Assembly: GCA_963770545.1 (NCBI GenBank)
Contig: CAVYQF010000016.1
Coordinates: 62,001-126,000, forward strand
Direction: 5' to 3'
Source: RYN-230 sp963770545
Lineage (GTDB): Bacteria; Actinomycetota; Actinomycetes; Streptosporangiales; Streptosporangiaceae
DNA: 64,000 nucleotides
Under the pieces are notes generated by a model. The model was given only the letters and a program-made list of their open reading frames with translations, had not been told where the DNA came from and ran no database searches. Numbering within the stretch: the first letter of the stretch is position 1; each line of letters opens with the position of its first letter. Made by a program: the position numbers and the translations under genes. Below are positions 24,226 to 31,939 of this stretch, piece after piece.

Positions 24226-25678
24226 CGAGGTACCCCGCCAGCCCGTGACGGCCGCCCTCGCGGCCGAACCCCGACTCCTGGTAGCCGCCGAACGGGCTGG
24301 CCGGATCGAACCGGTTGTAGGTGTTGGCCCAGATCACCCCGGCCCGCAGGCGCTGGGCCATCCAGAAGATCCGGCTGCCCTTCTCGGACCAGATTCCGGC
24401 GGACAGCCCGTACGGGGTGTTGTTCGCCTTGGCCACGGCCTCCTCCGGGGTGCGGAACGTGAGCACGGACAGCACCGGCCCGAAGATCTCCTCCTGGGCG
24501 ATCCGGTGCGCCTGGCTGACCCCGCTGAACACGGTGGGCGGGAACCAGTAACCCCGCTCGGGCAGCGAGCAGGCCGGTGACCAGCGCTGCGCGCCCTCCT
24601 GCTCCCCCGCCGCGGACAGCTCGGTGATCTTGTCGAGCTGCTGCCGGGAGTTGATCGCGCCGATGTCGGTGTTCTTGTCCAGCGGGTCACCGAGGCGCAG
24701 CGTGCCGAGCCGGCGTTTGAGCCGGTCGGTGACGGTGTCCGCGACCGACTCCTGGACCAGCAGCCGGGACCCCGCGCAGCACACGTGGCCCTGGTTGAAG
24801 AAGATGCCGTTGACGATGCCCTCGACCGCCTGGTCCAGCGGGGCGTCGTCGAAGACCACGTTGGCGGCCTTGCCGCCGAGTTCCAGGGTGAGTTTCTTGC
24901 CCGTGCCGGCGACCGCGCGCTGGATCTCCTTGCCCACCTCGGTCAACCCGGTGAACGCGATCTTGTCCACGCCGGGGTGCGCGACCAGGGCCTGCCCGGT
25001 GGCGCCGTCGCCGGTCAGGATGTTCACCGTGCCGGGGGGCAGGTCCGCCTGCTGGATGACCTCGGCCAGCAGCAGCGCGGTCAGCGGCGTGGTCTCGGCC
25101 GGCTTGAGCACGCAGGTGTTGCCAGCCGCCAGCGCCGGGGCCAGCTTCCAGGCCGCCATCAGCAGCGGGAAATTCCACGGGATGATCTGGCCGGCCACCC
25201 CCAGCGGCCGCGGGTCCGGGCCGAACCCGGCGTGCTCCAGCTTGTCCGCCCAGCCCGCGTAGTAGAAGAAGTGCGCGGCGGCCAGCGGGATGTCCACGTC
25301 CCGCGATTCGCGGATCGGCTTGCCGTTGTCCAGGCTTTCCAGCACCGCGAACTCGCGGGCCCGCTCCTGGATGACCCGGGCGATCCGGTACAGGTACTTG
25401 GCCCGGGCCCGGCCCGGGGTGGCGCCCCAGGGACCCTCGTAGGCCGCGCGGGCCGCGGCCACCGCCCGGTCCACGTCCTGCTCCCCGGCCTGGGCCACCT
25501 CGGCGAGCGGCTCCTCGGTGGCCGGGTTCAGGGTGGCGAAGTACTGGTCCGCGGCCGGGGGGACGAACTCGCCGCCGATGAACAGGCCGTAGCGGGGCGC
25601 GATCGACACGATGTCCGTGGACTCGGGCGCCGGTGCGTAGTCCCAGTCCGGCGTGGCCAGGGGTGAGGTGGCGACCAT
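24218..25678 (-). CDS. NAD(P)-dependent aldehyde dehydrogenase
   Basis: A 486-residue enzyme of full family length that oxidises an aldehyde to a carboxylate. Seen: IIPWNFPLLM with Asn169, KPAETTPLTAL, FTGLTEVGKEI, the general base Glu266 in LELGGK, the nucleophile Cys300 in NQGHVCCAGSR, and EEIFGPVLSVL. It is translationally linked to the shortened aldehyde dehydrogenase gene downstream. Acetaldehyde from the DeoC reaction, encoded about 11 kb away, is one possible substrate; the sequence itself does not define it. Confidence 0.93.
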   Translation of the reverse strand: MVATSPLATPDWDYAPAPESTDIVSIAPRYGLFIGGEFVPPAADQYFATLNPATEEPLAEVAQAGEQDVDRAVAAARAAYEGPWGATPGRARAKYLYRIARVIQERAREFAVLESLDNGKPIRESRDVDIPLAAAHFFYYAGWADKLEHAGFGPDPRPLGVAGQIIPWNFPLLMAAWKLAPALAAGNTCVLKPAETTPLTALLLAEVIQQADLPPGTVNILTGDGATGQALVAHPGVDKIAFTGLTEVGKEIQRAVAGTGKKLTLELGGKAANVVFDDAPLDQAVEGIVNGIFFNQGHVCCAGSRLLVQESVADTVTDRLKRRLGTLRLGDPLDKNTDIGAINSRQQLDKITELSAAGEQEGAQRWSPACSLPERGYWFPPTVFSGVSQAHRIAQEEIFGPVLSVLTFRTPEEAVAKANNTPYGLSAGIWSEKGSRIFWMAQRLRAGVIWANTYNRFDPASPFGGYQESGFGREGGRHGLAGYLDA

Positions 25679-25775
25679 GGCGTTAACCTACCTCGCCTGG
25701 GCCCGGCCGCAGGCAGCCCGGGCGGGGGCGCGCCCGGGCGGGGCACCCGGCGGGGCGGGCCCCGCGCGCTGGCGG

Positions 25776-26423
25776 TCAGGTGATGACGTCGTCCACGTGG
25801 ACGTTCACGGTGACGTCCCGGAGGCTGGCCTGGCTGCGGAGCTCAGCCACGGCCCGCCGCTGGACCTCGCGGGCCACCGCGTCCAGCCGGTCCCCGTACT
25901 CGACGGCGATGGCCAGATCGACCACCGCGGTCCGGCCGAGGACGCCGACCGCCGCGTTGGGGTGCCGGTGCCGCAGGGTGGCCCGCTCGGCCAGGCCGGC
26001 CATCCGGCTGTGGGTGCTGCGCCCGAAGGCAACCCGGACACCAGGGACGTCGCGTGCGGCCTCGCGGGCGATCCTGGCCACGGCCCGGGCGGCGATGCGG
26101 ATGGCCCCGCCGTCACTGAGCTGGAGGGAGTACCAGATATCCGCGACGAGCTTGCGGATCTGGCTGGCGACGGCGCTCTTCAGCGCGACCGGCACGGCGA
26201 CCTGCTCCTCGGCGAGACCGCGCACCGGGGCCCAGACCCGGCCGAATTCATTGAGCGCGGCCTGGCAGTACAGGCAGCCCCGCTGGTGGCTGGTGAACTG
26301 GCCCGCGAACCCGTCGGCGGCCTGCTCGAGCAGTTCATCGGCGTCGGCGCCGCAGGCCAGGCGGGTGCTAGTTCCGCTCAGCAGCAGGCTGACGTCTCCG
26401 ATCGGCTGGCCCGGGCCGCTCAT
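25776..26423 (-). CDS. Zinc-finger (anti-sigma-like) plus Asp23/Gls24 fusion protein
   Basis: A 215-residue protein. The N-terminal part carries the H-x3-C-x2-C motif of zinc-binding anti-sigma factors (His46, Cys50, Cys53 in HQRGCLYC). The C-terminal part, from about residue 108, is an Asp23/Gls24 domain (IRIAARAVARIAREAARDVPGVRV, then VVDLAIAVEYGDRL and VTVNVHVDDV). The start ATG 26421-26423 has GGAGG eight bases upstream, lying inside the end of the ECF sigma gene, which stops five bases before it. This order, sigma then zinc protein, is the standard sigma/anti-sigma layout. It probably binds the adjacent sigma factor and reports on the Asp23 layer. It has no membrane helix. Confidence 0.85.
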   Translation of the reverse strand: MSGPGQPIGDVSLLLSGTSTRLACGADADELLEQAADGFAGQFTSHQRGCLYCQAALNEFGRVWAPVRGLAEEQVAVPVALKSAVASQIRKLVADIWYSLQLSDGGAIRIAARAVARIAREAARDVPGVRVAFGRSTHSRMAGLAERATLRHRHPNAAVGVLGRTAVVDLAIAVEYGDRLDAVAREVQRRAVAELRSQASLRDVTVNVHVDDVIT

Positions 26424-26428
26424 CTGGT

Positions 26429-26971
26429 TCACCTCCACTCCGCTAGCGTCTTACTCAGTGTGCGCCTGCCCCGGAACAAGTGGCTGCGGACGGCCGGGAT
26501 GGTGCTGCCGGTGATGCCCGCGATCTCGGCGAGTGACAGCCCTTCGAAATGACGCAGGACGATCGCGATCCGCTGGGCTGGCGGCAGGGCGGTCACGGCG
26601 TTCGTGACCGCGTCGACGGTCAGATCCCGCTCCGTTTGCTGGCCCGGCCCGTCGCCCGCGTCGCCTACGTCGCCGAGCAGGTCGAGGGATTCGGTGACCC
26701 GCCTGCGGGTGATCCGGTTCAGCGCGCGGCGGGTGACGATCCGGTACAGCCAGGTGGAAAAGCTGGAGTCCGCCTTGAATCCGGGCAGCTGCTGCCACGC
26801 CGCGACGAGCGCTTCCTGGGCGACGTCTTCCGCGTCCTGATGGTTACCGAGCAGCCGCAGCGCCACCCGGTAGGCCAGCAGGCCGTGACGGTCAACGAGA
26901 TCGGCGTACGCGTCAACGTAGCCTTCCTGGGCCCGCTGGACCAGGTAGGCGTCGTCGACCTCTGATCCCAC
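26429..26971 (-). CDS. ECF-family RNA polymerase sigma factor
   Basis: A 180-residue sigma-70 family protein with region 2 (YADLVDRHGLLAYRVALRLLG, then DAEDVAQEALVAAWQQLPGF and SSFSTWLYRIVTRRALN) and region 4 (LPPAQRIAIVLRHFEGLSLAEIAGITG, then IPAVRSHLFRGRRTLSK). No C-terminal extension is present. It is encoded divergently from the Asp23 operon and directly upstream of the zinc-finger/Asp23 fusion gene. It very probably directs expression of one or both transcription units; that regulation is inferred. Confidence 0.95.
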   Translation of the reverse strand: MGSEVDDAYLVQRAQEGYVDAYADLVDRHGLLAYRVALRLLGNHQDAEDVAQEALVAAWQQLPGFKADSSFSTWLYRIVTRRALNRITRRRVTESLDLLGDVGDAGDGPGQQTERDLTVDAVTNAVTALPPAQRIAIVLRHFEGLSLAEIAGITGSTIPAVRSHLFRGRRTLSKTLAEWR

Positions 26972-27301
26972 CGCCCCCTCCTCCTACCTGGTTTCTCCGT
27001 GTCCCAGCCTGCGGGCCCCCGGGCCTGCGCCCCCGGCCTGCGGGCCCCCGGGCCCCCGGCCCGCAGACCCCCACTGCCCCGGCCCTCAGGCCTCCACTGC
27101 CCCGGCCCGGAGAAAAAATGTGCGACGTTTCCGGCCGGGCCGTGTCTAACCATGCAGAACGGACCGAATAACCGGTGCCGGCTCGATGCGGCCCACAGGC
27201 CGCTGCCGCTGCCACACTCCGGCCTTCCACGGCTCGGGGTTCCACAGTTCGGCGTTCCACAGTTCGGCGTTCCTTGACTTCGACAGAGAGAGTGCACCCT
27301 G
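26972..27301. promoter_or_regulatory. Divergent control region between the sigma gene and the Asp23 operon
   Basis: These 330 bases hold no gene I can support. The sigma-proximal half is extremely GC-rich with repeated CCCCGGCC-type tracts. Around 27113-27135 is an AT-rich spot (GAGAAAAAATGTGCGAC). The Asp23-proximal end carries three 15-bp direct repeats (27224-27273). On the minus strand these repeats present GGAAC at 15-bp spacing, like the -35 element of ECF promoters. Confidence 0.5.
27224..27273. repeat. 15-bp direct repeats upstream of the Asp23 operon
   Basis: A degenerate copy at 27224-27238 is followed by two exact copies of GTTCCACAGTTCGGC (27239-27253 and 27254-27268) and the first five bases of another. 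They end about 30 bases before the first Asp23 start codon, a position suited to regulator binding or to an effect on the 5' leader. Confidence 0.85.
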
Positions 27302-27778
27302 ATGACGCAGACCAGCAGCTCGGCACCGCCGGCTAAACCGGCCGCCCGGACCAGCGAGCTCAGTCCAGGTACCGCCGAGCGACTGTCCACCGACGACGGC
27401 AAGATCAGCGTCGCGCAAAGCGTGGTGCAGAAGATCGCCGGGATCGCCTGCCGTGAGATCAGCGGCGTGCACGCCATGGGCGTGTCCACCAGCCGCGCCT
27501 ACGGCGCGGTCCGGGAGCGGATCCCCGGCAGCAGTGGTCCCAACGTCGCCCAGGGCGTGGGGGTGGAGGTCGGTGAGAGTCAGGCCGCGATCGACCTGGA
27601 CATCGTCGTGGAATACGGCGTTAGCATCGCTGACCTGGGCCGGAGCATCCAGCGCAACGTCAAGCAGGCCGTCGAGCGGATGACCGGGCTGGACGTCGTC
27701 GAGGTCAACATCAACGTCGATGACCTCTGGCTGCCGGGCAACGACGACCAGGATGACGCGCCTTCGCGGGTGTCATGA
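27302..27778 (+). CDS. Asp23/Gls24-family envelope stress protein
   Basis: A 158-residue protein with the complete Asp23 domain: GKISVAQSVVQKIAGIACREISGVHAM, then VEVGESQAAIDLDIVVEYG and VKQAVERMTGLDVVEVNINVDD. The first 30 residues are Ser/Pro/Ala-rich. Asp23 proteins form a layer under the membrane in Firmicutes, held by AmaP. This is the first gene of a seven-gene set and its stop overlaps the next start as ATGA (27775-27778). Confidence 0.93.
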   Translation: MTQTSSSAPPAKPAARTSELSPGTAERLSTDDGKISVAQSVVQKIAGIACREISGVHAMGVSTSRAYGAVRERIPGSSGPNVAQGVGVEVGESQAAIDLDIVVEYGVSIADLGRSIQRNVKQAVERMTGLDVVEVNINVDDLWLPGNDDQDDAPSRVS

Positions 27779-28383
27779 CCCAGCAGGCCCAGGCGGTCGT
27801 CGACGGCGTAGACCTTGACGCCGTGGCCGCGGCGGTCCGCGGCTGCCCGGCCATCGATGACCTCTCTGCGGGCCCGTGGGGCGGCGTGGTGTCCTACCTG
27901 CCCGGACGCCAGGTAGCGGGGGTCCGGGTCGCGTCCGATCACGTGCTGATCTCCGTTCGCGGCCGATGGGGGGTCCCGGTCGCGGAGATGGCCCGCCAGG
28001 TCAGGACGGCCGTGGCCGGACTCGTGGGGCTGCGCCGGGTAGACCTGGAGGTAGCCGACCTGGCCGGCGTACCCGGCGAACCCCCGGCTGGCGTTCCTGA
28101 TGAGTCCCAGGCTGGCGTTCCTGATGAGTCCCAGGCTGGCGTTCCTGATGAGTCCCAGGCTGGCGTTCCTGATGAGTCCCAGGCTGGCGTTCCTGATGAG
28201 TCCCAGGCTGGCGGGCCACGCGAAGAAGTGAGTTCATGGCCGACGAGCAATCCTGGCAGCGGGCCCGGCGTGAGTTCATCCGCACCCATCACCCCGACCG
28301 TGGCGGTGACGCCGCTGCGTTCGCCGCTGGCCTCGCCGCCTATGACCGGCGCCCTGCGGGGGAGCCACCCGCCAGGGTGGTGA
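27775..28383 (+). CDS. Asp23-operon protein with a repeat-encoded GVPDESQA tail
   Basis: A 202-residue reading. Residues 1-100 form a compact domain (AVVDGVDLDAVAAAVRGCPAIDDLSAG, then GVRVASDHVLISVRGRWGVPVAEMARQVRTAVAGL and RRVDLEVADL) that resembles half of an Asp23 fold. Then come five copies of GVPDESQA from 24-bp DNA repeats. The last 50 residues overlap the next gene by 148 bases in another frame. A one-base shift after the repeats would instead end the protein at LAGHAKK, three bases before the next ATG. The overlap is therefore suspicious and the true C-terminus uncertain. Confidence 0.7.
   Translation: MTQQAQAVVDGVDLDAVAAAVRGCPAIDDLSAGPWGGVVSYLPGRQVAGVRVASDHVLISVRGRWGVPVAEMARQVRTAVAGLVGLRRVDLEVADLAGVPGEPPAGVPDESQAGVPDESQAGVPDESQAGVPDESQAGVPDESQAGGPREEVSSWPTSNPGSGPGVSSSAPITPTVAVTPLRSPLASPPMTGALRGSHPPGW
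28087..28206. repeat. 24-bp tandem repeat, five perfect copies
   Basis: Five copies start at 28087, 28111, 28135, 28159 and 28183. They encode GVPDESQA repeats in the second Asp23-operon protein. Perfect identity, including third codon positions, shows recent expansion. Confidence 0.95.
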
Positions 28384-28472
28384 TCGTCGCGGACACGCCG
28401 TGGCTGGTCAGCCTGCTGAGGCCGATACTGCGCCGGATGGGCTGGCGGCGGCCACCAGCCCGGACCAAGTGA
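28236..28472 (+). CDS. Minimal J-domain-like HPD protein
   Basis: A 78-residue protein starting at ATG 28236. It contains RREFIRTHHPDRGGDAAAF (residues 11-29), that is, the end of helix II, the HPD loop (His19-Pro20-Asp21) and the start of helix III of a J domain. A hydrophobic segment follows (VVIVADTPWLVSLLRPILRRM). The true J domain is about 65 residues and its helix I is not obvious here, so this is a shortened or very divergent form. J proteins stimulate DnaK; whether this one can is untested. It lies within the Asp23 operon, 31 bases before the DUF2273 gene. Confidence 0.75.
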   Translation: MADEQSWQRARREFIRTHHPDRGGDAAAFAAGLAAYDRRPAGEPPARVVIVADTPWLVSLLRPILRRMGWRRPPARTK

Positions 28473-28503
28473 CGACCTCGTGAGATTGTGAATGTGAGAT
28501 GAC

Positions 28504-28689
28504 ATGACACGTATCACTGCGATGGGCATCGTGATCGGGCTCGCCCTCGGCCTGGCCTTGGTGTTCGGCAACTTCGGGGACATGCTCATCGTCGCCTTGT
28601 TCGCGGCGATCGGCTTTGTCGTGGCCAAGGTGCTCGAGGGTGACCTGGACCTGGGTCCCTACCTGTCACGCCGGCGCGACAGCCGATGA
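28504..28689 (+). CDS. DUF2273 small membrane protein
   Basis: A 61-residue protein with two hydrophobic stretches (AMGIVIGLALGLALVFGNF and MLIVALFAAIGFVVAKVL) and the C-terminus DLDLGPYLSRRRDSR. It matches the DUF2273 small proteins found next to Asp23 and AmaP genes. It probably helps anchor Asp23 proteins to the membrane. Its stop overlaps the next ATG as ATGA (28686-28689). Confidence 0.88.
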   Translation: MTRITAMGIVIGLALGLALVFGNFGDMLIVALFAAIGFVVAKVLEGDLDLGPYLSRRRDSR

Positions 28690-29117
28690 CGGCCACCACG
28701 GCCATCCAGCCCGCGGCACCCGCCTCCGCGCCGGGCCGCAACGAGCTGGGCATGATCAGCATCAACGACCGGGTGGTGGAGAAGATGGCCGCCCGCGCCG
28801 CAATCGAGATCCCGGACGCGGGTGCGGCCGCGTCGCGGTTCATGGGCCGTTCCCTGGCTGGCGCCTCCGCCCTCGGAGCCCGGCAGACGAGCCTCACCGC
28901 GCTGCCGAAAGCCTCGGCCGACGTTGACGGCTCGCTAGTGAACCTGGACTTGTCGATCAGCGTGCGCTGGCCCGCGTCAGTCCCCGAGGTCAGCAGCGCG
29001 GTCCGGGAGAACGTGCGCCGCCGCGTCAGTGAACTGGCCGGCCTCACCGTGAGTGAAGTATCCATCTCGGTCACTGCCCTGGTCACCCAGCTGCCAGCGC
29101 CACCCCGGGTGCACTGA
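28686..29117 (+). CDS. Asp23/Gls24-family protein, second copy
   Basis: A 143-residue protein. ISINDRVVEKMAARAAIEIPDA corresponds to the start of the Asp23 fold and VNLDLSISVRWPASVPEVSSAVRENVRRRVSELAGL with VSEVSISVTALV to its end. It lacks the acidic C-terminus of the first copy. It is translationally coupled to the DUF2273 gene. It probably assembles with the other Asp23 protein at the membrane. Confidence 0.9.
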   Translation: MTATTAIQPAAPASAPGRNELGMISINDRVVEKMAARAAIEIPDAGAAASRFMGRSLAGASALGARQTSLTALPKASADVDGSLVNLDLSISVRWPASVPEVSSAVRENVRRRVSELAGLTVSEVSISVTALVTQLPAPPRVH

Positions 29118-29150
29118 CAGGAGCAAGGACAGACAGATGAGAACCAACGG

Positions 29151-29696
29151 ATGAGACTCGTGAACCGCGTCCTGGCCGCCCTGCTGAGCCTGGCCCTGGT
29201 GGCCGCGGCGGTGCTGCTCATCGCCACCGTCGTGGCCGACCGGACCAGCCACCACCAGGGGATCGTGCACTGGCGCGCCGCTTATCACTGGGCCCGGACC
29301 ACCACCTGGGACGCAGGCAGCATCCGGGTGATCTGCGGGATCCTGATCGCGGTCGGGCTGGTGCTGCTGATCCTGGAGCTGAAGCCGGCCCGGGTATCCC
29401 GGCTGGCCGCCGATCCCACCGAGGCGGGCGCTGACGCGATTGACACCGCCTACACCCGCCGGGGCCTGGCCGCCGCCATCCGGTCCGCGGTGACCGCGGT
29501 GGATGGGGTACGGAGCACGTCGGTCACGGTCAAGCGGCGCAAGGTGAAGGTCGCCGCCACCGCGTCCGCCCAGGACCGGGCCGCCGCCCGCAGCCTGCGT
29601 GACCCGATCACGGACGCTGTCCGGCAGCGGCTCGCCGCGCTGAAGCTGCGTCGGACACTGTCGGTGTCGGTCCAGGTCGCCCCCAGGAGTCGCTGA
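29151..29696 (+). CDS. DUF6286-like membrane protein of the Asp23 operon
   Basis: A 181-residue protein with two N-terminal membrane helices (VLAALLSLALVAAAVLLIAT and VICGILIAVGLVLLILEL) and a cytoplasmic domain (GLAAAIRSAVTAVDGVRSTSVTVKRRKVKVAATA, then VRQRLAALKL and TLSVSVQV). This layout is that of the DUF6286 proteins found with AmaP and Asp23 in actinobacteria. The next gene overlaps its stop by one base (TGATG). Confidence 0.82.
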   Translation: MRLVNRVLAALLSLALVAAAVLLIATVVADRTSHHQGIVHWRAAYHWARTTTWDAGSIRVICGILIAVGLVLLILELKPARVSRLAADPTEAGADAIDTAYTRRGLAAAIRSAVTAVDGVRSTSVTVKRRKVKVAATASAQDRAAARSLRDPITDAVRQRLAALKLRRTLSVSVQVAPRSR

Positions 29697-30271
29697 TGCA
29701 CGCCGACCGCACCAACCGCACCTTGCTGATCGTGCTCGCTTTGCTGCTGATCGCCATTGGCCTCGACGCGGGGGCCGCATCCATCGGCGTGTACGGCACC
29801 GGGACCGAGCACAGCACGCTCATGGACAACCCGACCGGGCACTACTTCGGCGCGCACGGCGTCTGGCTGTGGCCCGTCATCGCGGTGGCCGCGCTGATCA
29901 TCGGGCTGCTGGCGCTGCGCTGGCTGATCGCGCTGCTGTTCTCCACCGACCGCTCGGGTGACCTGATGATCAAGTCGAGCACCGGCGCAGGCCGGACCAC
30001 CCTGGCCCACCGGGCGCTGGCCGATGCCGTGGTCGGGGAGATCGAGGGCTACCGGGGCGTGGACTCGGCGCGGGCCCGGCTGATCGGCGACTCAGACGAT
30101 CCGGAGCTCGTGGTCAGGGCAGTCCTCGAGGAAACCGCGGACTTCACCGCGTTGCGGCAGCGGATAGAAACCGAAGCGCTGACCCACGCCCGCCAGGCAC
30201 TGGGCAACATGTCGCTGCCCGCCCAGCTGGACCTGACCATCACCGATCGACGGTCCTCCCGGGTCAGCTAA
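29696..30271 (+). CDS. AmaP-like Asp23 membrane anchor
   Basis: A 191-residue protein with an N-terminal helix (TLLIVLALLLIAIGLDAGAASI), a second helix (VIAVAALIIGLLALRWLIALLF) and a cytoplasmic domain (DLMIKSSTGAGRTTLAHRALADAVVGEI, then LVVRAVLEETADFTALRQRIETEAL). It agrees with AmaP proteins, which hold Asp23 at the membrane. It is the last gene of the set; its stop overlaps that of the convergent folD-like gene by four bases. Confidence 0.85.
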   Translation: MHADRTNRTLLIVLALLLIAIGLDAGAASIGVYGTGTEHSTLMDNPTGHYFGAHGVWLWPVIAVAALIIGLLALRWLIALLFSTDRSGDLMIKSSTGAGRTTLAHRALADAVVGEIEGYRGVDSARARLIGDSDDPELVVRAVLEETADFTALRQRIETEALTHARQALGNMSLPAQLDLTITDRRSSRVS

Positions 30272-31144
30272 TCCAGCGCCGCAGCCCGCGCCGCCGCGGC
30301 CAGCGTGTGCTGCATCAGCACGGCGGTGGTGACCGGGCCGACGCCGCCCGGGACCGGGGTGAGCACTGAGGCGATGCCGGTCACGGCGGCCTCGTCCACG
30401 TCTCCTACCAGCCCCCCGCCATCCGTGCTGCCCGTGGTTGGCGCGGGAGTGGTGCCCACGTCGATCACCACGGCCCCCGGGCGCACGTGATCCGCCCCGA
30501 TCAGCTTGGGGCGGCCGGCCGCGACGACAAGGATGTCAGCCTCCCGGCAGACGGCCGCGAGATCCACGGTCCGGGAGTGGGCGATCGTGACCGTGGCCTG
30601 CTCGGCCAGCAGGAGCAGCGGCGACGGGCTTGCCCACCACCGTGGACCGGCCGACCACGACCGCCCGGCGGCCGCTGAGCGGGATGCGCTCATGCCGCAG
30701 GATCTGCAGCACGGCCGCGGCGGTGGCCGGGGCGAACACGCCCGGGAGCCCCGCGGCCAGCCCGCCCAGCGAGGCCGGGTTGGCCCCGTCAACATCCTGG
30801 CCGACCGGGATGGCCGCGCCCACCTGGGCCAGCTCGGCACCGGCTGGCAACGGGGTCTGGCAGACGATGCCGTGCACCGCCGGATCCCGGGACAGTTCCG
30901 CGAGGCGGTCACTGATCTGCGCGGCGCTGACCGGACCGCCCATCTGAAGGACCTGGCAGGCAATAGCAGTCCGGCGCGCCGCCCGCCGGATGGACCGCAC
31001 GTACCAGGCTGCGCCCGGGTCATCGGTGGGGACCAGCACCGCGAGGGTGGGGACGATCCCGCCGCTGCGCAGCACGTCGGCGGCCGCGGCGGTCGCCGTG
31101 GCCATCGTCGCGGCGATCGTTCTGCCGTCTATGAGGTGGGTCAC
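30268..31144 (-). pseudogene. FolD-like methylene-THF dehydrogenase/cyclohydrolase, frameshifted
   Basis: Two frames together read as one FolD-like protein of about 290 residues. The first (GTG 31142-31144, AGGAG seven bases upstream) runs through IPVGQDVDGANPASLGGL to VVGRSTVVGKPVA. The second continues LLLLAEQATVTIAHSRT, ADILVVAAGRP, GAVVIDVGT and TPVPGGVGPVTTAVLMQHTL. Removing one base near 30619 joins them exactly. In addition, the catalytic lysine of the Y-V-x-x-K motif is Ile (WYVRSIRRA), and the Pro-Cys-Thr-Pro region is APATAAA. So this was probably a non-canonical paralogue even before the shift. The housekeeping folD is likely elsewhere. Confidence 0.8.
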
Positions 31145-31237
31145 CCTGCGTCTCCTGATCGGATGAACAGAAGTGAACCACGAGCGGGGCCGGGGCTGCG
31201 GTAAGTGCCGGGCGCTGGGCCTGCGGCCCCTGGCCGG

Positions 31238-31939
31238 TCAGCTGGCCGGGCGGTAGCGGTCCAGGATCGCGGCCCGCAACGCGGGGGCGGACAGGCCGGC
31301 CTCGTCCAGGATGGGAGGCACCAGCCCGCTGTTCGTGACGAGCAGGCCGAGCGCGATGTGCTCGACGCCGATGTCGCTCTGGTGCTGGGCCACCGCCTCG
31401 CGCAGCGTGTTCTCCAGGCATTTCTTGGCGCCGGTGGTGAACGGGATGTGCCCGGCAGGCTGGTCCGCGGCCCGATAGCGGCCCTCGGGCGGGGCAGCCA
31501 CGGCCCGCACCGGCTGGACCCGCCGGACCCGGTCCCGGTGCCGCCAGCGATGGATGAACCTGCGGCGAGCGGGACCGGGGCGGCGGGTCGTCCGGTGGAC
31601 GGCCTGGTCGGCCCGGGTCAGCGCGTCCGGGCCGAACGACGCGTCGATCCTGGCCCGCACGGCGTCGAGATCGATCCCGATCGAGGCCAGCGCAGCCCGG
31701 TCGAGGTCGGCGAACAGGCCCGCCCCGGCCCCGATCCCGGCCCGGCGGACGATTTCCTCCTCGACCCGGTCGGGCGTGAGGCCCCGCTCACGCAAGACCG
31801 CGCTGGCCGGCTGATCGACGCCGACCAGGGCCAGGAGCAGATGCTCACAGCCGATGTATCGGTGGCCGAGCCGGCGGGCGTGTCTCTGGGCATGGACCAC
31901 GACGGTGCGGGCGTCACCGGTGAAGCGCTCCAGCATCAT
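31238..31939 (-). CDS. Clp N-domain protein without ATPase
   Basis: A 233-residue protein. The first Clp_N repeat is MLERFTGDARTVVVHAQRHARRLGHRYIGCEHLLLAL, then PASAVLRERGLTPDRV. After an Arg-rich middle section, a second repeat reads FTTGAKKCLENTLREAVAQHQSDIGVEHIALGLL. No Walker motifs are present, so it is not ClpC itself; it may be an adaptor or decoy for Clp chaperones. It is coupled to the HTH gene by ATGATGA-like overlap (31936-31939). Both belong to one operon controlled from the palindromes at 32162-32206. Confidence 0.88.
   Translation of the reverse strand: MMLERFTGDARTVVVHAQRHARRLGHRYIGCEHLLLALVGVDQPASAVLRERGLTPDRVEEEIVRRAGIGAGAGLFADLDRAALASIGIDLDAVRARIDASFGPDALTRADQAVHRTTRRPGPARRRFIHRWRHRDRVRRVQPVRAVAAPPEGRYRAADQPAGHIPFTTGAKKCLENTLREAVAQHQSDIGVEHIALGLLVTNSGLVPPILDEAGLSAPALRAAILDRYRPAS

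Noticed and set aside
28087..28206. Regular 24-bp repeats considered as a CRISPR-like array
   Set aside because: The copies are directly adjacent without spacers and lie in a coding frame; the same holds for the other repeat arrays in the window.
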